DNA of 64,000 nucleotides from Amorphophallus konjac (lineage: Eukaryota > Streptophyta > Magnoliopsida > Alismatales > Araceae), in assembly GCA_022559845.1 (NCBI GenBank), contig CM040128.1:71611247-71675246 (forward strand), given 5' to 3'. This document shows positions 57,002-64,000 of the stretch, one piece after another (the first letter of the stretch is position 1; every line of letters begins with the position of its first letter). A program made the translations under genes and the position numbers. The notes below the pieces were generated by a model. It saw nothing but the letters and a program-made list of their open reading frames with translations. It had not been told where the DNA came from and ran no database searches.

Positions 57002-60000
57002 ATGCCGCTTTGCATAACAATTACTCTGAACAGAGTCGACATTGAGGCGGCACTGGTTGACACAGGGGCCTCAATTAATGTTTGCCCACTCAGCACCCTC
57101 CGGGCATGCAACATATCTGAAGAGTTACTGCGGCCTACCCCCACCACTATAGCGGCATATGACAACTCAAGGCGGGCATGTCACGGGGTAGTCACCATTC
57201 AGGCAGAGCTCGGGCCCCTTACTATGGCCGTGGAATTCTATGTTCTTGATATCGACCCTATGTTCAAGGCTATCTTGGGTCGTCCCTGGATTAACACACT
57301 CGGCGCCGTGCCCTCCACCGCACACCAGTGCATTAAGTTCCCCTTTCAAGGGAGGGTCGTCAAAGTTAAGAGCTTATCCACAGTACAGTCAGTAAAGGCT
57401 ATTTCAGAGCAAGTTCTTCCCACACTTTGGCCAACCAGCCGGCCCGTTCTGTCAGTGCTGGATTTGAACTTTCCTTGGGCTTATACATCCCCTAAGCCCG
57501 TCGCCACTCCAGTTAATGTCAAAGTGAAGCCGCAGATTCGGGATTCAAAGGGGTGGAACATTATATTGAAACTGGGCTATCAACCGGGGAGAGGCCTCGG
57601 TGCGCAACTGCAAGGGATGACTAAGCCTATACCTAAGGGAAGGAAAATGGGTAGGAGAGGTCTCGGCTACAAGGAGACAGCATTATCTATGATAAGTGAT
57701 TCTGGGCCGCTCACCTGGGATTATCGTCAGCATTTTGTCAAAGGGCCTCTCAAGCCTGGCACATTAGCTCCAAAGCCGGTTCAACAAGAGAGGAATACAG
57801 TTTGTCCAATTGCCAGTCCGCCTCCCTTGCCAAGAGGGTCAGATGATGACATGCTCGACTACAGTCAGGCCTTGCAGGGGCTCTTTTATGAGGAAGAATC
57901 TCAGAGGAAGCGACAAGAAGTTCGGCTTATGCAGTGGAGGCCGAGGAAGCAGCTTATTGTTAATCTACAGAAGGAGGAGAGCTCTCCAGTTGTCTGTTCT
58001 TGGTCTCTCTCACGCTTCCAATCTATCTTTCAACAAAAGGAATTCGTACCCCGCCTTCCTCCTGTCATGGTAAATTCATCTTTCATTGATCCACCGGAGA
58101 TTCTATTCATTCCTTGTACTGGCAGGAAGTGTCCACGCATTGATCTATCCACTCTGTTTACTCCTCCTCCTCTCAACGCTCAGCTCCACGAGATGTGGTT
58201 CTCTTCTTCTGATCCCTTCTTTGATTGCATCTTCCCCGAGCTGTTCCCTATGCAGCTCCCACCTCCTCCATCTTGCTGTGTAGTCTTTGCTGATCTCCAA
58301 AAAAAAAACATCAAACTTGAAACGGAGATTTCAGTGGAAGATTACGCTATCCTATCTCCATCCTCCCAAGGGCACGAGTCCCCTGCTCCTCCCCTTCCAC
58401 TAGGTCTTCTGTCCCCTAGGTTAGGATTAGGGTCCGTCGAGTCTAGAGAAGTAGAGTCAGTTAGGTCTAGAGAAGTAGGGTCTTGTTCTGGGTCGTCCAA
58501 CCCTTCCCATTCTGAACCGCGCTCGCTTGCGCATCCGTCCCGATCTGTTCCTGATAGGTTCTTGCAAGATATAGCTCAGCGGTGTCATGCTCTTTTGAAG
58601 GGTCCGGAATTCGTCGCTACAGCAATCGTGATTGAGGATGAAGAGGAAATAGAAGGGGAATGGAGCGACGACGGATTAGGCGTCTATGAGGTTTTTGATG
58701 AGAAGGATCCAATAGATGAAGATAACAATGTAGATGACACTGCCGACTTATATGCACAAGGACTAAAAAGATTCGACCAGCCGTCGACGGCAGTGGATGA
58801 ACCTACAAAGGAAATCAACTTGGGAACAGAAGAAGACCCAAGGCCCGTCATTATTTCTGCTAATCTCCCTTCACAGGTAGAAGAAGATCTAATTAAGGTA
58901 TTAAGGGAGTATAGCGATTCTTTCACCTGGTCTTATGAGGACATGCCAGGTCTTGACCCCTCCTTAGTGGAACATCGACTCGTGCTTAAACCAGGGGCAA
59001 CACCTGTGAAACAACGGTCAAGAAGATTTCACCCCCACATGGCCTTAAGGATCAAAGAAGAGGTCGACAAGCTATATAAGGCCAGGTTCGTCAGAGTGAT
59101 TTTATATCCTCAGTGGGTGGCGAACATAGTCCATGTTCTCAAGAAGGATGGAAAAGTACGCATATGCATTGATTTCAGGGATCTAAACAAAGCATGTCCC
59201 AAAGATGATTTCCCGCTACCTCATATAGACGTCCTAGTGGATAACACTGTCGGGTACGAAGCTCTGTCATTTATGGATGGGTACTCGGGCTACAATCAAA
59301 TCCGTCTCGCTCCGGAAGATCAAGAGAAAACTTCCTTCACCACGCCCTGGGGCACGTATTGTTATGTGGTTATGCCATTTGGGTTGAAGAACGCAGGTGC
59401 CACCTATCAAAGGGCGATGATGGCCATTTTCCACGACATGATGCACATATATATGGAAGCTTACGTGGATGACATCTTGGTGAAGTCAAGAACAAAAGAA
59501 GAACACCCCTCTATCCTGGCTAAGGTGCTGCAGAGAGCCAGGGAGTACAAGCTTAAGATGAATCCGAAGAAGTGTGTATTCGGAGTCTCCTCAGGGAAGT
59601 TGTTAGGGTTCATAGTGAGCAAACGGGGGATCCAGATTGATCCTAATAAAGCACAGGCCGTCATGGACATGCCTCCGCCAAAGAACATTACGGAACTTCG
59701 AGGATTGATTGGTAGACTGCAATTCATTAGAAGATTTATATCTCAGCATTCTCAGAGGTGTCGTCCATTTTATGAATTGCTTAAGGCGGGGGTCAAGTTC
59801 GAATGGAATCAAGATTGTCAGAAGGCCTATGAGGACCTCAAAGAGTATCTGTCCAATCCCCCGGTTTTGCAACCTCCTGTCCCTGGGAAACCCCTAATCC
59901 TATACATCTCGGTTATTGAGGACTCCCTAGGGGCGGTCTTAGCACAAGTGGATGATGAAGGAAAGAGCGGGCTGCGTACTACCTCTCTCGACTATTTAAT

Positions 60001-62082
60001 CCGGCTGAATCTAAGTACACCGCTATGGAGAAGACTTGTGCCGCCTTAGTGTGGGTGGCTCAGAAGCTTAAACATTACTCTCTCGCCCACCCATTCAGGT
60101 TGATCTCTAGAATGGACCCGGTCCGTTATCTCTTAGAAAAACCCGTCCTTTCTAGTAGGTTAGCTCGCTGGCAGAGCTTCCTCTCTCAGTTTGACATCAC
60201 CTTTGTCGTTCAGAAGGCAGTCAAAGGATATGCCATTGCTGAGCATCTTGCACATCTCCCTATTCCTCATACCGATTCTATTCAGGATGATTTCCCTGAT
60301 GAGCATCTCTCTGTCCTTTCTCATCATCCCTTTTGGTCTCTGCACTTCGATGGTGCACTCAACTCCCAAGGCCAAGGGATCGGGGCTGTCTTGCTTACTC
60401 CAGAGGGAGTAACCATCCCCTTCGCTTATCAACTTCGATTTCCTGCTACCAACAACATCGCTGAGTATGAGGCTCTCCTGGCCGGCTTGGAACACGCCTA
60501 TCTCCTAGGCGCGCGCTATTTGAACATCATAGGAGACTCTCAGCTCATCCTACGGCAAGTTCTGTCAACTTACCGTACTCGTGATCCTAAGCTCAAGCCT
60601 TATCAAGATTTGGTCACGCTCATTGCTAAGCGATTCCGTAAGCTGATCTATATTCATACTCCCCGTTCTCTGAACATTCTAGCTGATGCTTTGGCATCCC
60701 TTGCTTCCTCCTTATCTTTCCCTCTCAGTCGTAGTACTGAGACCATCGTCGTCCAGAGATTGGACGCACCCTCTATTCAAGATCCCTGGTTCATCAACCT
60801 CAGGAAATCTGTAGAGGCGAGAGTTGAGAAGGAAGATCTCAAGGAAGTTTCATTAACAGAACTAGAGGAGATTCTGGACGAAGAAGAATTGCCTTGGTAT
60901 CATGAAATCGAATTGTTTTGCAAAGAAGGGTCATTCCCAGAAGGGGCAAAGGCCGAGCAACGTAAGTCAATAAGAAGAGCCGCCGCAAGGTACACTATCA
61001 TCGCAGGAGAGCTGTATAGGCGCGCTACTAATGGAATGCTCATGAGATGCTTGGATGATGTAGAAGCTTGGAAAGTGGCTGAAGCGGCCCATTCTAGCGA
61101 GTGTGGAGGTCATGTCAATGGCCAGGCTCTAGCGAAGAAGATCCTTAGGCAGGGCTACTATTGGCCCACTCTAGAGGAAGATTGCTCCCTCTATGTCCGG
61201 AGGTGTCTTAAATACCAACTCCATGCTGATAAAATTCACTCTCCAGCTTCGTCCCTCCATCCTATGACTGCTCCTTGGCCATTCTCTATGTGGGCTTTCG
61301 ACGTTGTCGGCCCACTCGGTGATCCTAATTCTCAGATCAAGCAAAAATCCTTCATCCTCACCGCTACTGAGTACTTCACCAAATGGGCCGAAGCCGAGGC
61401 GTACGCGGAGATCAAAGCTACAACGGTGTGCCGCTTTATCATGAAGAATATCATCTCGTGGTTCGGAGTGCCAAGCAGCATCATCACCGACAACGGACCC
61501 CAGTTCGTCTCCCAAGAGCTTAAGGACCTATGTAAGAAGTTCAATATTGCACTGCATCATTCGTCTCCATATTACCCTCAAGGCAACGGTCAAGCCGAGG
61601 CCACTAATAAAACCCTTCTTAAAATCATTAAGAAAACATGCGAAGCACATAAATTTTCTGATTGGCCTGAAAGATTGGTGGAAGCTCTGTGGGCTTACCG
61701 CACCTCCGTCCGTACCCCTACGGGGCAAACTCCCTACTCTTTAACTTACGGGATGGAGGCGGTGCTCCCATACGAGATCTTAATTCCTTCCCTTAGAGTG
61801 CAGCTCGATAAGGAACTTAATCTCGATGAACGTCGGGAGGCATTGCTGGTCCAGTTGGAACTCTTGGATGAGAAGAGGATGAATGCGGCTGATCACGTTT
61901 CCGTTTATCAAAAGAGGGTTTCGCGTTATTTTCAAAAGAAGGTAATCGAACGAAAATTTTGTAAGGGTGAAATTGTTTTGAAACGCAAATTCATTCGGTC
62001 TGCAGGTCCTAGGTCCAAGTTGCAACCTAACTGGGAAGGGCCGTTTGTAGTAAAGGAGGCTTATCCAGGGAATGCTTATTGA
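57002..62082 (+). pseudogene. Pol of the Tat-like element: protease, G-patch, RT, two RNase H, integrase
   Basis: Protease has VDTGAS at residues 19-24. A G-patch (GWNIILKLGYQPGRGLG) covers about 57548-57670. RT holds ICIDFRDLNKACPKDDFPLP and the catalytic YVDD at 59462-59473. A one-base loss near 59963 shifts the frame, and reading resumes in the frame of 60025. A degenerate gypsy RNase H follows, then the archaeal-type RNase H at about 60331-60714 with D, E, D, D (HFDGAL, AEYEALL, GDSQLIL, LADALA). The integrase zinc domain (61085-61230) has lost one Cys (RRCLKY). Its core keeps D, D and E (AFDVVG, TDNGPQF, GQAEATN). It ends at 62080, somewhat short of the usual C-terminal tail. Confidence 0.88.
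57548..57670 (+). other. G-patch domain in the Tat-like pol
   Basis: GW-x2-I-L-K-L-G-Y-x-P-G-x-G-L-G with a following QG and GLGYKE. G-patch is a glycine-rich nucleic-acid-binding module also found after protease in some retroviruses. It lies about 80 residues after the protease here. Confidence 0.75.
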
Positions 62083-63139
62083 AGAGGCGAGATCTCGCGC
62101 TGGATCCTGAGCGGGCTATGGATCACCAGAAGATGAATCTGCAAGATAGGGAAACGTATCAAAGGGCCCAGAGGATCTCCCTAGGGCAAAACCCTCCGAT
62201 GGCTAAGTCAGTAGAGCTATGGTGGAAGCAATAATGGGGGGAGGAGAGAGCTGATGCGTGAGAATCCTCTCCACCAAAGGGTGAAGTGAATCGTGCTCAG
62301 GAGCATAGGGTGTGTGAATGCTTAGTTCATCTTACCATCTTCCGGAGGGTATCCCTTGCTTAAATAGTGCGCCGCCTTCAGGAGTCCTGTAAGCTGAGGG
62401 GTTCCCGGCGGGAGTTACGTCTTTAACGGGGGCTTTCATGGCCTGATCGTGGGAACGTTATCCCCTTGGAGTCCGGCGGCTCCCCTGACTCTCTCGCTGG
62501 CGGAGGACTCTGAACGGCTGCACCTGCAGATAATCAACCGGCCTTACCGAGCCTCGGGGATGCTAGCTCATGTCCGAGCGATAGGCATGGCCCGGTGAGG
62601 GTGGGGTCGGATAGGTCGGCTGGAGCCTATCTCTCTCGGACGGGGAGAGGGCTTTAGGCCGGACCTTCCTTGGGACCTGACCGTTGTCTCGGGCCCTCCG
62701 AGCCTAGAAGGCCGCCGGGGAGAGTTAGTTCCTCGAGTCTTATTTATTGGGCTTTTCTCCCTAAGTGGGCCCTGTGGGCTATCACTCGGGTGGGCTCGCC
62801 TGGTTGGACCTTGTGGGTCTTGTTGGGCTGCCTTTGTGGTGGGCTGCGGAAATCCCCCTCTCCACTTGTCCCCCTCCTACTCCCGAGCCAAGGAGGCTCG
62901 GATGAGTATTTTTTCGAGGCTTTGGACCGGCGTGGCTCAGGTGGGTGGAATTCCGTTGGCGTTATGGAGCCGCTTATAGCGGTCGCCGAGGCCCGTAATG
63001 ATGATCCTGACGGATTCGAAACGAAGGGGCCCCCCTTTTTCTCGGAGCACAGAACGGCGCGCCGCCACCCTCAGGGGTTTTTAGGGGGCGCTGCTCATCG
63101 TTCTAGGCTTCCAGGGTTTTAGGCTTTCCTTGCTTCTTG
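62083..63139 (+). other. GC-rich spacer, no gene established
   Basis: A 51-codon open stretch ends at TAA 62232 (it includes MDHQKMNLQDRET and ends VELWWKQ) but matches nothing I know. It is followed by a polypurine-like run (ggggggaggagagag, 62236-62250) and a TGATGCG start at 62253 that could mark an LTR boundary, though no partner is seen. A TATA-like ttaaatag lies near 62360. A 62670-63122 frame has no domain and biased composition, so I do not call it. Confidence 0.4.
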
Positions 63140-64000
63140 ATGCGCCGTGAGAGCACAGCGGAGACACGGAGCCTTGCGGCAGCGTTCGAGGAGTTGGCGA
63201 GGATAACCGCAGAGGCGGTCAGGCAACTTCCTTCTCCCCCGGAGTCTTCGAGCTCGTACGAGGGATCTACTCCCGACTCGATGGCGGATCAGAGTCCGGA
63301 GCTTGTGCCGATGAGGCGGGAACCCGTCCCCAACTGTAGTGAGTTGGGGGAAGCGGAGGTGCGGAGGCTGGAGCATCGTTTCCGCCTGCCTCTCAGATAC
63401 AGCTTTGTTGCCGCCACTCCGTACGAGACGAGTCTAGATGATCGTGATGAGCTCATTTGCACCTTCCTTCTGGCTTGGAAGAGTGGATTTCGGCTCCCTT
63501 TCGATCCCTTCGTGCTGCAGCTTCTTAATTTTTTCCGGTTGGCGCCTATTCAGTTGGTGGCCAATTCATATCTGCTGCTCTCGGCCTTCTGGATTTTTTG
63601 TCGTCAGCACGACATTTTTCCTTCTTTGGACCTCTTCCACTTCTTTTTTGAGTTGAAAGCGCACCAGTCGGCGGGGAAAGGCTTCTACTTCATCCAGGCG
63701 CGGCGGAATAGGAGCTGCATCTCGCTTGCGGCGAAGGACTCCTCGCACAAGGGGTGGAAGAGCCAATTCTTCTGGGTGAAGGCGGTGGCGACGGACGAGA
63801 TCTGGAGATGCCGGACTTCGCCCAACTTTCACCCGAATCTGCCCCCTCGCCAGGAGGAGTTCCCCCACCACGTGGAGCAGCAGGCTACCCGTCTGCTGGA
63901 GAACCGTCAATCGACCGAGGAGCTGGTGACGCCGGAGAACATCGAACGGTGTCTTCTCTCGCGGTTGACGTCGACAGGTACAGCTCTTGAGGCTCTTTTT
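63140..64000 (+). CDS. Partial ORF resembling the 'putative gypsy type transposon' protein (PF04195-like)
   Basis: The frame is open from the ATG at 63140 (MRRESTAETRSL) to the window end, 287 codons without a stop. The N-terminal 85 residues are acidic and Ser-rich. From about residue 90 the pattern fits the Transposase_28 family found beside many plant gypsy elements: FRLPLRYSF, GFRLPFDPFVLQLLNFF, then L-x-P-x-Q-L-V-x-N-S, a PSLDLFHFFFELK motif, and KGWKSQFFWVK. The C-terminal end is beyond the window. The function of this family is unknown; it is not a demonstrated transposase. It may be an extra ORF of the Tat-like element or ORF0 of another element that follows. No stop in 861 bases suggests recent origin or maintenance. 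Confidence 0.72.
   Translation, partial: MRRESTAETRSLAAAFEELARITAEAVRQLPSPPESSSSYEGSTPDSMADQSPELVPMRREPVPNCSELGEAEVRRLEHRFRLPLRYSFVAATPYETSLDDRDELICTFLLAWKSGFRLPFDPFVLQLLNFFRLAPIQLVANSYLLLSAFWIFCRQHDIFPSLDLFHFFFELKAHQSAGKGFYFIQARRNRSCISLAAKDSSHKGWKSQFFWVKAVATDEIWRCRTSPNFHPNLPPRQEEFPHHVEQQATRLLENRQSTEELVTPENIERCLLSRLTSTGTALEALF

Larger units (their letters stand above)
51326..62082 (+). mobile_element. Tat/Ogre-like gypsy retrotransposon
   Basis: LTR at 51326-53078, tRNA-Arg-like PBS at 53089, gag from 54152, and a pol with protease, G-patch, RT, a degenerate gypsy RNase H, a second RNase H of archaeal type, and integrase. The second RNase H and the G-patch are hallmarks of the Tat lineage (Ogre and relatives). 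It is inserted in the LTR of copy B. Its 3' LTR is not found before 64000, so the element is either interrupted or truncated after 62082. The leader 53107-54151 has no gene but contains a block shared with the A/B LTR at 53708-53768. Confidence 0.88.

Noticed and set aside
62670..63122. 150-codon ORF in GC-rich DNA
   Set aside because: Low stop density due to GC content, biased composition, and no recognisable motif.

Overview
The window is plant nuclear DNA made almost entirely of nested retrotransposons. I see no host gene, tRNA gene, rRNA gene or CRISPR array. The elements point to an angiosperm: Del/Tekay-type chromoviruses, a Tat-lineage gypsy element with a second RNase H, a SIRE-like copia element, and an L1-type LINE with an RNase H. 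A monocot is plausible, but the sequence does not settle the species.

Layout. (1) 1-17373: the 5' part of a minus-strand Tekay-like element, with leader at 1-115 and 14052-14105 and a 3.27 kb LTR at 14106-17373. Its leader is split by a copia element (116-14051; TSD gacgt/aacgt), which is itself split by a LINE (5591-11556; 18-bp TSD). (2) 17374-18430: an orphan non-coding stretch. (3) 18431-51325: a tandem array of one Tekay-like family, internal A (18473-23098), LTR (23099-26304), internal B (26305-29962 and 43013-43986), then a broken LTR (43987-44255 and 50641-51325). Internal B is interrupted by a young Tekay-like element C (29963-43012, TSD tagat) with one in-frame stop. The last LTR is interrupted by a non-autonomous LTR element D (44256-50635, TSD tgttg) and then by a Tat/Ogre-like element (from 51326). 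(4) 51326-62082: the Tat-like element, with LTR, tRNA-Arg-like PBS, gag, protease, G-patch, RT, two RNase H domains and integrase. (5) 62083-64000: GC-rich DNA with an ORF open from 63140 to the window end, resembling the 'putative gypsy type transposon' family.

State of the elements. Copies A and B, the copia element and the LINE are dead. Most of their premature stops are C-to-T or G-to-A changes, as expected of methylated plant DNA. Element C looks recent. The Tat-like pol has one frameshift plus four in-frame stops around the gag-protease junction.

Most unusual features. The LTRs of several families carry arrays of short hairpins. In the A/B LTR, about 15 units share flanks of the type GCGCC...GGACGCTATTT, while the inner arms differ from unit to unit yet pair with each other, which looks like covariation. 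The copia element carries GTCGACTC/GAGTCGAC hairpin repeats both in its LTR and inside gag. Element C's LTR carries about 19 GTCGAC-centred palindromes. The minus-strand Tekay LTR and the Tat LTR carry ACGGTC/GACCGTT dyads. Element D encodes one long ORF whose first third resembles a retropepsin without its catalytic triad.
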